Assembly: GCF_035634895.1 (NCBI RefSeq)
Contig: NZ_DASQCC010000226.1
Location: forward strand, 26,274 to 90,273
From: Actinophytocola sp035634895
Lineage (GTDB): Bacteria; Actinomycetota; Actinomycetes; Mycobacteriales; Pseudonocardiaceae
Direction of reading: 5' to 3'
DNA: 64,000 nt
Shown here: in pieces, positions 1-8,032 of the stretch
Position numbering within the stretch: position 1 is the first letter of the stretch
How the letters are laid out: every line of letters begins with the position of its first letter
Translations under genes and position numbers: made by a program
The notes under the pieces: generated by a model
What the model was told of the DNA's origin: nothing
Seen by the model: only the letters and a program-made list of their open reading frames with translations
Database searches by the model: none

Positions 1-1
1 C

Positions 2-601
2 GAGTGTCAGCGCGAGGTCAGCGAGCTGATGATGATCCGGCGGGCGCTGGACCAGGTACCGCCGGAGGCCTTCCTCGACGGACCCCCGGAGGACGGTGAC
101 CTGCTGCTGCGGCGCACCCTGCGCCGGGTCGCGGTGGAGGCGCCCGCGGCGGCCCCGAGGCGGCGCATGACCGGCGTCTACGTCGCGGCAGCCGCCGCGG
201 TGGCGGTCGCGCTCAGTGGCGGCATCTACCTCGGCCGGCAGACCGTTTCGACCGTGGCGGGACCGACCTTCACCGTCGCGACGATCCCGTCGAACGCACG
301 CATCGCCGAGGCGAAGAACCCGGAGACCGGCGCCGCCATGACCGTGGCGCTGGAGCCCAAGAAGGGCTGGGTCTGGGTGGACGCGACGGCCACCGGGCTG
401 CCCGCCGGCAAGCCCTGTGCGCTGTACGTCATCTCGGACCAGGGTGACAAGGTGCAGGCCGGCACCTGGCAGGTCTCGGCCGAGGGGGCGAAGAAGAGCC
501 GCGTGACCGGCATGGCCCTCGTCGCACCGGACGACGTCAAGGCGATCGTCATCGAGACCATGGGCGCGGACGCGCACGAGGTCGTCACCGTACCGGTCTA
601 G
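2..601 (+). CDS. Anti-sigma factor (zf-HC2/RskA type), 5' end outside window
   Basis: The reading frame is open to the left edge, so the N-terminus is missing. The first visible residues, ECQREVSEL, match the end of the zinc-binding anti-sigma domain (the last Cys of the HxxxCxxC signature). An Ala/Pro-rich linker, one membrane segment (about visible residues 55-73) and an extracytoplasmic domain of about 120 residues follow; these resemble the RskA C-terminal domain. Members of this family hold an ECF sigma factor at the membrane until a signal triggers release. The partner sigma gene would be expected just upstream, outside the window. The stop is TAG at 599-601. The family call is an inference from the Cys motif, the single TM segment and the domain layout. 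Confidence 0.8.
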   Translation, partial: ECQREVSELMMIRRALDQVPPEAFLDGPPEDGDLLLRRTLRRVAVEAPAAAPRRRMTGVYVAAAAAVAVALSGGIYLGRQTVSTVAGPTFTVATIPSNARIAEAKNPETGAAMTVALEPKKGWVWVDATATGLPAGKPCALYVISDQGDKVQAGTWQVSAEGAKKSRVTGMALVAPDDVKAIVIETMGADAHEVVTVPV

Positions 602-1117
602 ACCAGTCCGTTCCGGACCTCAGGCAGGGCCGCGTTCCGAGGTAGGCCGCCCGCAGGGCGCCGTTGGGGAACGTGGCCGCGGTCGATCATCCCCAGGTCG
701 GCGGGCCTCCGCCGACGGTCCGAAAAAAGCCGGCGTGCCGCCGAGGCCCGGTATCCCCGAGAAGGCCGTGTTCGCCGCCGCAGGCGGCCACACCGGTCAC
801 CCAGGGCAGCCGCTGCCGCACGCTCCCGTGCCGCCATGCCGAGGCTGCCAGCTCCCGCGCCACCGTGGCCGGGCGGGCCGTGACCCCGTGACAGCGCCCG
901 ACTCCACGCAGCGATTTCGGTGTGGCCGTCCGCTGCGTGAACCCGGTGCCGGGGTAGCCTCCTGACCAGCGGATACCTCCCCCCACCGCGGTCCGCATGA
1001 GACAACCCGCGAAACCCCCCGACGCCAGCACCTCCCCCACCCCGTCCCCTGACCAGCGGTGACGCCACGCGACCTGCGTATTGGTCCTCCCGTGGACTTG
1101 AGCCCCTGATCGGGTGA
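602..1117. other. Intergenic stretch without a convincing gene
   Basis: There are about 670 bases between the anti-sigma gene and the small lipoprotein gene. Frames open on both strands here have arginine/glycine/proline-rich shadow composition, no ribosome binding site and no recognisable domain. Base composition falls after about 1,090, where the regulatory region of the next cassette begins. No stable terminator hairpin was seen directly after the stop at 601. Confidence 0.6.
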
Positions 1118-1133
1118 TGTGACCCACGTCACG
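1118..1133. promoter_or_regulatory. CRP/GlxR-like palindrome upstream of the electron-transfer cassette
   Basis: The sequence reads TGTGA-N6-TCACG and matches nine of ten positions of the TGTGA-N6-TCACA site bound by CRP-family regulators. It lies about 140 bases before the lipoprotein start, a sensible position for an upstream activator or repressor. Whether a CRP-family protein binds here is an inference. Confidence 0.35.
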
Positions 1134-1223
1134 TATCTGTCCCTGAGTGAACTGAACGCGCTCGTCGTTATCAAACGTATATACCGGTAGCACCAGCAAC
1201 GAGGCGTGCCTGAAAGAAAAATC

Positions 1224-1252
1224 TTGACGCAGCGTAATTGTTCTGATATCTA
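1224..1252 (+). promoter_or_regulatory. Possible promoter of the lipoprotein/DUF4142/oxidoreductase cassette
   Basis: A TTGACG box at 1224-1229 is followed after 17 bases by TATCTA at 1247-1252, in a locally AT-richer stretch. A start point near 1259 would leave almost no leader before the AGAGGAG ribosome binding site at 1257-1263, so the true -10 may lie further upstream. The call is weak. Confidence 0.25.
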
Positions 1253-1270
1253 CTGCAGAGGAGTTCATCC

Positions 1271-1429
1271 ATGAGGATGCGTAGCTGTAGAGTTGCCGCG
1301 ATAGCCCTGCTGGCAACGGTCTTCGCGCTCCTCCTTGGTGGCTGCCAGCTGCGCGAAGGTCCCGGCAGCGAGTACGGCGGCATGCCCGCCAAATCATTAA
1401 CCGCACAAAACGGGACAGGAATGAACTGA
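1271..1429 (+). CDS. Small lipoprotein (52 aa)
   Basis: ATG at 1271 is preceded by a strong AGAGGAG site and opens a 52-codon frame ending in TGA at 1427-1429. The peptide starts with basic residues (MRMRSCR), then a hydrophobic core and a lipobox LLGGC, so Cys25 should be lipid-modified after signal peptidase II cleavage. The mature part is only about 28 polar residues. It lies 20 bases before the DUF4142 gene and is probably co-transcribed with it. No named family is recognised. It is easily missed because of its length, but the RBS, signal peptide and lipobox together support it. Confidence 0.75.
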   Translation: MRMRSCRVAAIALLATVFALLLGGCQLREGPGSEYGGMPAKSLTAQNGTGMN

Positions 1430-1449
1430 GGCGCGGACGGTAACAATTC

Positions 1450-2190
1450 ATGCGACGCAGATTTGTTCGCTGGCTCGCTGCCTCGTTCCTGGTGATCCTT
1501 GGCGCGGCATGTCCCGCGATCGGGTTCGCCGTGGTCAGCCAGGCTCAGCCCCAGACGAACGCACAGAGTGCAGAACAGGGCATCTCCCAACAGGGGATCT
1601 CCGAACGTGATCGCGAGTTCATCAGGCTGATCCGGTTCGCGAACCTCTGGGAGGTCCCGATGGGCGACCTCGCCTCGAAGGACGGAGGTACCCAGCGCGT
1701 CCGCGACGTGGGCGCCACGATCGCCGCCGACCACCGGAAGCTCGACGTCGCGGTCAAGGACCTGGCCGCCAGGTTCGGCGTGCCACTGCCGGACCAGGCG
1801 ACGTCCTCGCAGCAGAAGTGGATGGACGAGATCCGGGGCTCCTCCGGTCAGCAGTTCGACCGGGCCTTCGCCGACCGGCTGCGGGCCGCGCACGGCACCG
1901 TGTTCAGCACGGTCGCCGAGGTACGCGCCGGCACCCGCAACTCGGTCATCCGCGACTTCGCCACCACCGCGAACACCATCGTGATGAAACACATGACCCT
2001 ACTGGAGAGCACGGGCGACGTGGACGCCGAACACGGCATGTTCGCCGAGGCGGGCGCCCGTACCTACGACACCCCGGAGAACCACTTGTCAGGCGGTCAG
2101 TTGGCGCTCGGCGCCGTGGTCGCGGCCCTGATGATGGCGGCCACGATCGGCGTCGTCCGCACCTTCAGCACCCCGGGGACGGCCGAATGA
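1450..2190 (+). CDS. Exported DUF4142 protein with C-terminal membrane anchor
   Basis: This 246-residue protein has an N-terminal signal/TM segment (about residues 7-29), a helical DUF4142 domain (about 50-200; DREFIRLIRFANLWEVPMG, then DHRKLD and later HGTVF and MKHM histidines) and a C-terminal TM helix (about 213-235). DUF4142 proteins are exported helical bundles, often compared with ferritin-like folds, of unknown function. The stop overlaps the next start as ATGA (2187-2190), so translation is coupled to the membrane oxidoreductase. This suggests that it works outside the membrane with that electron-transfer chain, perhaps as a metal- or redox-active partner, which is an inference. Confidence 0.8.
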   Translation: MRRRFVRWLAASFLVILGAACPAIGFAVVSQAQPQTNAQSAEQGISQQGISERDREFIRLIRFANLWEVPMGDLASKDGGTQRVRDVGATIAADHRKLDVAVKDLAARFGVPLPDQATSSQQKWMDEIRGSSGQQFDRAFADRLRAAHGTVFSTVAEVRAGTRNSVIRDFATTANTIVMKHMTLLESTGDVDAEHGMFAEAGARTYDTPENHLSGGQLALGAVVAALMMAATIGVVRTFSTPGTAE

Positions 2191-3023
2191 TCGTCGCCCT
2201 GCCACAGCACGACATCGGCATTCGTGAGGTGGCCGCGCTGTCCGCGCGGCTGGCCTACGTCTTCATGTGCCTGACCCTCAGCTGGGGCATCCTGACGTAC
2301 ACGGGCTGGATCAAACGGCTCACCGGCCACCAGGCCATCCGGTCCAGCCACATGATCCTCGCGACGTTCACCATCGCGACCGGCTTCACCCACGCCATCG
2401 TGTTCCTCCTGCTCCGAGAGCAGGGGCTGAACACATTCGGCATCCTGGTGCCGTTCAGCGGTCAACTCCGGCACACGATGGGCATCATCGGCCTCGAGCT
2501 CATGACCGCCATCCTGATCTCGACGGGACTGCGGCGATTCATTCGCTACAGCAGGTGGCTTCGGTTCCATCAGTTCGCCTATCCTGCCGTCGCTATGACC
2601 GTCATCCACTCGTGGTTCGGCTCGATCCACAATGGTCACCTCGGGTACCTGTGGTTGGGCGGCATCACCGTGCTCACCCCGGCCGTGACGCTGACCCTGC
2701 TGCGGTTCCTGCCGCCCCGGATACTGACCCGCGCGGGTCTGCTCGCCGGGGTGCCCCAGGCTGCCGAGACGCAGATGGCGGTCGTCGAGCCACCGGTGGT
2801 GACCCCGCGCATGGGCCGGAAGGTGCAGGTCAGCGTCGACAACCAGCGGTGCAAGCGGTACGGAATCTGCCAGGCGGAGTCGCCGCAGCTGTTCCAACTC
2901 ATGGAAGACGGACGGCTGCGCTACGTCCGTGACCCCGACACCGCGAGCCGTGCCCAGGCGCAGGCGGCGGCGCGAGTCTGCCCGATGCAGGCAATCCAGT
3001 TGCAGGAGGTACGTACCCGATGA
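2187..3023 (+). CDS. Ferric-reductase-like haem membrane protein fused to a [3Fe-4S] ferredoxin
   Basis: The 278-residue protein starts at ATG 2187, overlapping the previous stop. Residues 1-190 hold about five TM helices with two histidine pairs (HMILATFTIATGFTH and HQFAYPAVAMTVIH), the pattern of haem-binding helices in ferric reductase-like membrane domains. After a linker, residues about 215-275 form a small ferredoxin. Its motif is C-K-R-Y-G-I-C, then CP: the CxxYxxC...CP form found in actinobacterial P450-type [3Fe-4S] ferredoxins, with Tyr where a fourth ligand would be. Electrons could pass from the cytoplasmic cluster to the membrane haem. The stop overlaps the next ATG (3020-3023), which encodes the cognate reductase. 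Confidence 0.8.
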   Translation: MIVALPQHDIGIREVAALSARLAYVFMCLTLSWGILTYTGWIKRLTGHQAIRSSHMILATFTIATGFTHAIVFLLLREQGLNTFGILVPFSGQLRHTMGIIGLELMTAILISTGLRRFIRYSRWLRFHQFAYPAVAMTVIHSWFGSIHNGHLGYLWLGGITVLTPAVTLTLLRFLPPRILTRAGLLAGVPQAAETQMAVVEPPVVTPRMGRKVQVSVDNQRCKRYGICQAESPQLFQLMEDGRLRYVRDPDTASRAQAQAAARVCPMQAIQLQEVRTR

Positions 3024-6000
3024 ACCGGGACGAACGGATCGTTGTCGTCGGCGGCGGGCTCACCGGCCTGCGGGCGGCGGAACGACTCCGCGAGCTCAAG
3101 TTCGAGGGTGAGATCACGATCCTCGGCGACGAGAAGTTGCCGCCGTACCACCGGCCAGCTTTGTCGAAGCAGTTGCTCAAGGGTGAGCTGAGATCGAGCG
3201 ATCTGACCCTCCCCGCCTATGAAGACCTCAACGCCCGCTGGCGCTTCGGCACCCAGGTGCGCCAGCTGATCCCCAACAAGAAGACCCTGGTCCTGCCCGG
3301 TGGCGAGGAGATGACCTACGACGGTCTGATCATCGCCACCGGCGTCGAGGCCGGGAAGCAGAGCGGCGTGCCCTACCACGACCCGCGCGTGCTGGTGCTG
3401 CGGACCATGTCCGACGGCCTGGACCTGGAGCGGGTCCTCGGCTCGACCAAGGGCCGGGTCGCCGTGATCGGCGGCGGGTTCACCGGCTGCGAGCTCGCCG
3501 CGAGCCTGCGCCACCTCTCCCGTGAGGTGACCCTCATCGGCCGCGGCAAGAACCTGCTCGGCAACGTGCTCGGCCCCGAGATGGGCGAGTGGCTGACCGG
3601 CGTGCACCGCGACCACGGCGTCGACCTGGCGCTGGGCAACTCGGTGGAGGAGTGGAACCCCGGCCCGGAGGGCATCGGGCTGCGGCTGACCGACGGCAGC
3701 ACGCTGACGGTCTCGTGCGTGATCCTCGCCGCCGGCACCCGGCCGATGACGCACTGGCTGCGTGGTTCCGGCCTGCCGCTGGACAACGGTGTCGTCTGCG
3801 AGCCGACCTGCCACGTGGTCGGCGCCGAGGACGTGGTGGCCGCCGGTGACGTCGCCCAGTGGCCCAACCTGCGCTTCGACAACGTCCCCCGCCGCGTGGA
3901 GCACTGGCTCAACGCGGTCGAGATGGGACGTGCCTCCGCCGAGAGCCTGCTGGCCGGCCGGGAGAACGCGCAGCCCTTCAGCCCGATGCCGCGGTTCTGG
4001 ACGGATCAGTACAGCTACCGCATCCAGGCCGCCGGCATGATCAAGCTCGGCAAGGACATCGTCAAGCTCGGCACCCCGGACGAGGGCACCGGCACCGTGT
4101 ACGGCTACTCGGTCGAGGGCCGGATGATGGCGGTGGCCGGCGTCGACTGCCCGTCCGCGATGATCTCGTGGACCGAGAGCCTCTGCCGGCAGAACCCGGA
4201 ACCGCGCCGCGAGGCCGTCGAGGAGAAGCAGCCAAGGACCTCGGTCTCCGTCGGCGGCTCGCTGAAGAAGAAGGCCGGCAAGCACCTGGCGCCGCCCAGG
4301 GAGAAGCAGTTCCAGGCCCCGGAGCGCACGGCCAACGAGATCGGCTTCGTCGAGTCGCCGGCCGAGGTCAGTGGCCCGATCGGTGTCGGCGCCGGCCGCG
4401 GTGTGCCGGCCGGCCGGCCGGCGAGCGTGGTCGACTCGTTCAGTCGCATGCTTCCCGTCGCCGTCCGTCCCCCGGGGACCGGCGCCCCGCCACAGAACGG
4501 CCGCGCGCCCGGCAACCCGCCGCTCATCGGCGGCCGGACCATGCCCGGCACCGGGCCGTTCGGCGTCCCGACCTCCTCGCCCGGCCCGCTCAACCGGCCG
4601 AGCATCCCGGCCGCGCCGTCGAGCCTGCCGCCCGGCCACCCGTCCGGTCCGCTGACCCGCCAGCAGTTCAGCGCGCCCGCCACCGCACCCGCCACCGGTC
4701 TTGCCGGCGGCCCGGGTGGCCCGTTCGGCGACGGCGCGGCCAGCAGCAGCGGCGTCTTCCCGCCCGCCGGCGTGAGCGGTCGGTTCCCGAGCGTCGCCGC
4801 GAGCGGCACCTTCCCAAGTGTTGCCGCGAGTGGCACCTTCCCGAGCGTGCCGAACGGGCACGCCCGCAACGGCAACGGCCCCGGCGGTGGCCGGTCCGGC
4901 CCGAGCGGCCGGCTGAGCAACGGCGCCCCGGTGCCGGCGCTCGGCACCCCGCCGTTCGGCGCCCCCAGCCGCCCGGCGCTCGGCCCGGCCACCGGCCAGG
5001 CACCCGTGCCGCCGCGCGTGCCGGAGTTCAGCGCGGCCGAGATGACCGACGTCGGCGGTGGGTTCGCCGAGCCGCTGAGCGGCCGGATGAACGCCGACGT
5101 CACCGGGGAGATGCCGCCGCTCGACGCCAACGGGCACGTGCGGTCGCCGGAGTTCTCGGACGTGTCGTCCCACCGTGGTCCGTCGGACTCCTTCGACAGC
5201 ATGCCGCCCGCGCGTGGCCCGCAGGACTCGTTCCGCGCCATGCCGCCGGTGAGCCGCGGTCCCGAGGAGTCGTTCAGCCGGATGCCCGCGGTGCGTGGTC
5301 CGGAGGAGTCCTTCGGTGGGCTGCCGCCGGCTCGGCGCGGCGCGGACGGTGGCCGTCGGTCCGCTCCCGGTCCGCAGGACTCGTTCAGTGCCATGCCGCC
5401 GGTGAAGCGTGGTCCGGAGGAGTCGTTCAGCCGGATGCCCGCCGTGCGCGGCCCGGAGGAGTCGGTCAGCGGAATGCCGCCGGTCCGGCGGAACGCGGCC
5501 GGTGGCCGGCCGGCTCGCGGCCCGCAGGAATCCTTCAGCGCCATGCCTCCCGTGAACCGTGGCCCGGAGGAGTCGGTCGGTGGGATGCCGCCGGTTCGGC
5601 GCGGCGCCGACGCCGGGCGCGGGACCGCCGCTCGTGGTCCGCAGGACTCGTTCAGTGCCATGCCGCCGGTGAAGCGTGGTCCGGAGGAGTCGTTCAGCCG
5701 GATGCCCGCGGCGCGGCACGGTGCCGAGGAGTCGTTCAGCGCGCTGCCGCCGGCTCGTCGTGTCGACGACGCCGGTGGCCGGCAGGCTCGTGGTCCGCAG
5801 GATTCCTTCAGTGCCATGCCTCCCGTGAAGCGTGGCCCGGAGGAGTCGTTCAGCCGGATGCCGGCCGTGCGCCACGGTGCCGAGGAGTCGTTCAGTGCCC
5901 TGCCGCCGGCTCGTCGCGTCGACGACGCGGGCGGGCGCCGGCCGGCTCGTGGCCCGCAGGACTCCCACCGCGCCTTGCCGCCCGCGACCCGCGGTCCCGA

Positions 6001-6493
6001 GGAGTCGTTCAGCCGCATGCCGGCCGTGCGTGGCCCGCAGGACTCGTACAGCTCGCTCCCGCCGGCCCGGCGGGTCGCGGACGAACTGCAGACCTCGGTC
6101 AACGGCCTGCCGCCGGCCCGGCTCGGGTCGGACGACGGCCCGGAGACGTCGATCACCGGGATGGCGCCGGTGCCCGGCGGCTCGAACGGCCGCCGCCGCG
6201 CCGAGGACCGGCTGCCGGACCGCCGGGCGTCGCACCGGGCAGAGGACCTCACGCCGGAGTTCGGCCGCCCGCCGAGGCGGCGTGAGCCCGAACCGGACCT
6301 GAGCAGCCTGCGGCTCGTGCCCGCGCTGTCGAGCATGGACGACTCGATGGAGATGCCCGCGGTGCGGATGCCCAAGCACGGCCGGCCCGAGGACTACGGC
6401 GTGCCCTCGTCCCGGCCGGGACCCGAGGACTCCTTCGACCGCATGCCGCCGGTCGCGCGACCCACCGGAGGCCGCCGACGCGCCCGTGCGTAG
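3020..6493 (+). CDS. Ferredoxin reductase-type flavoprotein with a ~750-residue repetitive disordered tail
   Basis: This protein has 1,157 residues. Residues 1-390 are a pyridine-nucleotide disulphide-type oxidoreductase: FAD motif VVVGGGLTGL near residue 8, NAD motif VIGGGFTGCELA near 150, and GDVAQWPN near 278 for FAD contact. These enzymes pass electrons from NAD(P)H to a ferredoxin, here most likely the cluster on the preceding gene product. The family is normally about 400 residues long. The remaining ~750 residues are Pro/Gly/Ser/Arg-rich, without TM segments, and from about residue 715 carry some 18 tandem copies of a 13-residue element (for example RGPEESFSRMPAV), with diverged copies elsewhere in the tail. 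The frame is uninterrupted, so the fusion appears genuine. The tail's role is unknown; scaffolding, phosphorylation or phase separation are speculative possibilities. Confidence 0.8.
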   Translation: MNRDERIVVVGGGLTGLRAAERLRELKFEGEITILGDEKLPPYHRPALSKQLLKGELRSSDLTLPAYEDLNARWRFGTQVRQLIPNKKTLVLPGGEEMTYDGLIIATGVEAGKQSGVPYHDPRVLVLRTMSDGLDLERVLGSTKGRVAVIGGGFTGCELAASLRHLSREVTLIGRGKNLLGNVLGPEMGEWLTGVHRDHGVDLALGNSVEEWNPGPEGIGLRLTDGSTLTVSCVILAAGTRPMTHWLRGSGLPLDNGVVCEPTCHVVGAEDVVAAGDVAQWPNLRFDNVPRRVEHWLNAVEMGRASAESLLAGRENAQPFSPMPRFWTDQYSYRIQAAGMIKLGKDIVKLGTPDEGTGTVYGYSVEGRMMAVAGVDCPSAMISWTESLCRQNPEPRREAVEEKQPRTSVSVGGSLKKKAGKHLAPPREKQFQAPERTANEIGFVESPAEVSGPIGVGAGRGVPAGRPASVVDSFSRMLPVAVRPPGTGAPPQNGRAPGNPPLIGGRTMPGTGPFGVPTSSPGPLNRPSIPAAPSSLPPGHPSGPLTRQQFSAPATAPATGLAGGPGGPFGDGAASSSGVFPPAGVSGRFPSVAASGTFPSVAASGTFPSVPNGHARNGNGPGGGRSGPSGRLSNGAPVPALGTPPFGAPSRPALGPATGQAPVPPRVPEFSAAEMTDVGGGFAEPLSGRMNADVTGEMPPLDANGHVRSPEFSDVSSHRGPSDSFDSMPPARGPQDSFRAMPPVSRGPEESFSRMPAVRGPEESFGGLPPARRGADGGRRSAPGPQDSFSAMPPVKRGPEESFSRMPAVRGPEESVSGMPPVRRNAAGGRPARGPQESFSAMPPVNRGPEESVGGMPPVRRGADAGRGTAARGPQDSFSAMPPVKRGPEESFSRMPAARHGAEESFSALPPARRVDDAGGRQARGPQDSFSAMPPVKRGPEESFSRMPAVRHGAEESFSALPPARRVDDAGGRRPARGPQDSHRALPPATRGPEESFSRMPAVRGPQDSYSSLPPARRVADELQTSVNGLPPARLGSDDGPETSITGMAPVPGGSNGRRRAEDRLPDRRASHRAEDLTPEFGRPPRRREPEPDLSSLRLVPALSSMDDSMEMPAVRMPKHGRPEDYGVPSSRPGPEDSFDRMPPVARPTGGRRRARA
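5160..6120 (+). repeat. Tandem coding repeat in the reductase tail
   Basis: About 18 near-tandem copies of a unit encoding [RH]G[PA][QE][DE]SF-x2-[ML]P[PA][VA] lie here, separated by short RR/GAD/VDDAGG linkers. A diverged copy lies at about 6,416-6,460 and another (DSFSRMLPV) near 4,435. The DNA copies are similar but not identical, so this is an established repeat rather than a fresh duplication. Confidence 0.85.
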
Positions 6494-6517
6494 GGCATGA
6501 TCACAACCGCATACCGG

Positions 6518-6563
6518 CAAGCCGCGCGCCTGAGCTGTTCTCAGTGGTCAGGCGCGCGGCTTG
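6518..6563 (+). terminator. Strong hairpin after the flavoprotein gene
   Basis: A perfect 16-bp inverted repeat (CAAGCCGCGCGCCTGA and its complement) encloses a 14-base loop, 25 bases after the stop at 6493. It is followed by a mildly T-rich run, as expected of actinobacterial terminators. It ends the 1271-6493 transcription unit. Confidence 0.8.
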
Positions 6564-6703
6564 TCCTTTGTGGACGGGAAGGTCGCCGAGCGGTGATCAC
6601 AGTCCGTAGTGGCTCGTAATTCTCGTCACCATTTGGGAGGTACCGCTAACGGGGTGATCAGTGGCAAAGTTGCACACTGCACACCTTAATCCGGGAGTTC
6701 GCG

Positions 6704-7972
6704 TTGGTCGGTGACATACAGGTCGGGGGCCGTCGGGTGAGCACCGCACACGGAATCACCAGCTATTTCACCACGCCGCAACATGAACGGCTGCGCGAGC
6801 AGGTACGCGACTTCGCCGAGTCGAAGGTCGCCCCCCGTGTCGCCGAGATGGAGGAAAGCAGAGCCGTCCACGTCGAACTCTCCAGACTCATCGCCCAGCA
6901 GGGTTGGCTGGGCGTCACGGTCGACCCGAAGTACGGCGGAATGGGCCTCGGGCACCTCGCCAAGACGATCATCATCGAGGAGTTGTCGCGGGTCAGCGGT
7001 GCCATGGGCGCCATGGTGCAGGCCTCGCAGCTCGGTGTCGCGAAGATCGTCCACTTCGGCAGCGCCGAACAGAAGAAGCGTTGGCTACCAGCGGTTTCCG
7101 ACGGCGCCTGCCTGCCGACGATCGCGGTGACCGAGCCGGAGTCCGGGGGACACGTGCTCGGCATGTCCGCAACCGCCGAACGGGTGGCGGACGGGTACGT
7201 CCTCAACGGCAGGAAGGTGTTCGTCGGCAACAGTCACGTCGGTGACCTGCATGGCGTCGTCGTGCGCACGGGCCCCGGTTCCCAGGGCCTGTCGGCGTTC
7301 CTGGTCGAGTCCGACCGTCGTGGACTCTCCCTCGGCACGCACCAGACGGCCATGGGCCTGCACGGGTTCAGCTTTGGCGAACTGATATTCGAAAACTGCT
7401 TCGTGCCCGTCGAGAACCTGCTCGGCGCGGAGGGGGACGGGCTCGCCGTCGCCTACTCGTCCAGCATCCTCTACGGGCGGCCGAACCTGACCGCCGTCGC
7501 GCTGGGCATCCACCAGGCGATCGTGGAGCACACCGTCCACTTCGCTCGGACGCACCGCCGGTACGAGGGACCGCTCGCCGAACTCCCCACCATCAAACAG
7601 AAGCTGGGACAGCTGCAGTCCCAGCTGATGACCGCGCGGCTCACCGCCTACCACGCCGCGCACCTGCTCGACGCCGGCATCCCGTGCGACGCCGAACTCA
7701 TCAGCGCCAAGCTCACCAACGTCGAGTCCTCTTTGGACTCGGCGCGCACGGCGATGGAGGTGCACGCCGCCTACGGACTCTTCCCCGGCCGGCACATCGA
7801 GCGCTTTCTCCGCGACGCCAACCACATCTACGCACCGGCCGGCACCTCGGACGTCCAGCGCCTGCGCCTGGCCGAGGTCGCCCTGGGCACCTACCGCGAG
7901 GAATGGTCGGCCCGGTTCGCCGACCAGCTGAGGATTCCCGAGCAGGCCCCCGGCCGCTGGTGGCGCCGGTAG
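6704..7972 (+). CDS. Acyl-CoA dehydrogenase family protein
   Basis: The 422-residue frame has the usual length and order of acyl-CoA dehydrogenases: N-terminal helical domain, then the FAD-binding middle strand (VTEPESGGHVLG), and a C-terminal helical domain ending in AYGLFPGRHIERFLRDA and a GTSDVQRL stretch, the normal FAD-contact signature. It should oxidise a CoA- or carrier-bound acyl group with FAD. The start is uncertain. TTG at 6704 has a GGGAG site 7 bases upstream, while GTG at 6737 gives the more typical N-terminus MSTAHGITSYF and also follows a G-rich run. It stands alone between two hairpins, with no pathway neighbours, so the substrate cannot be inferred. Confidence 0.8.
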   Translation: MVGDIQVGGRRVSTAHGITSYFTTPQHERLREQVRDFAESKVAPRVAEMEESRAVHVELSRLIAQQGWLGVTVDPKYGGMGLGHLAKTIIIEELSRVSGAMGAMVQASQLGVAKIVHFGSAEQKKRWLPAVSDGACLPTIAVTEPESGGHVLGMSATAERVADGYVLNGRKVFVGNSHVGDLHGVVVRTGPGSQGLSAFLVESDRRGLSLGTHQTAMGLHGFSFGELIFENCFVPVENLLGAEGDGLAVAYSSSILYGRPNLTAVALGIHQAIVEHTVHFARTHRRYEGPLAELPTIKQKLGQLQSQLMTARLTAYHAAHLLDAGIPCDAELISAKLTNVESSLDSARTAMEVHAAYGLFPGRHIERFLRDANHIYAPAGTSDVQRLRLAEVALGTYREEWSARFADQLRIPEQAPGRWWRR

Positions 7973-7982
7973 GGCCGGAAAA

Positions 7983-8017
7983 AGGCCGGTTGAGACGGTC
8001 ATGGTCCCAACCGGCCT
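7983..8017. terminator. Bidirectional terminator between convergent genes
   Basis: The hairpin AGGCCGGTTGAGAC / GTCCCAACCGGCCT has 13 of 14 pairs and a 7-base loop. It lies between the acyl-CoA dehydrogenase stop and the convergent GAF gene stop, so it can serve both. Confidence 0.7.
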
Positions 8018-8032
8018 CCCGTCGGTCGTTCG

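Noticed and set aside
602..1270. Open frames on both strands between the anti-sigma and lipoprotein genes
   Set aside because: No RBS, no recognisable domains, low-complexity Arg/Gly composition.
2921..6520. A 1,199-codon open frame antisense to the flavoprotein gene
   Set aside because: It mirrors the repetitive GC-rich tail, lacks an RBS and any domain, and the sense frame has clear motifs. High GC makes such shadows common.
6704..7972. Acyl-CoA dehydrogenase as part of the conservon or redox cassette
   Set aside because: Hairpins flank it on both sides and the orientation differs from the conservon, so it is probably independent.
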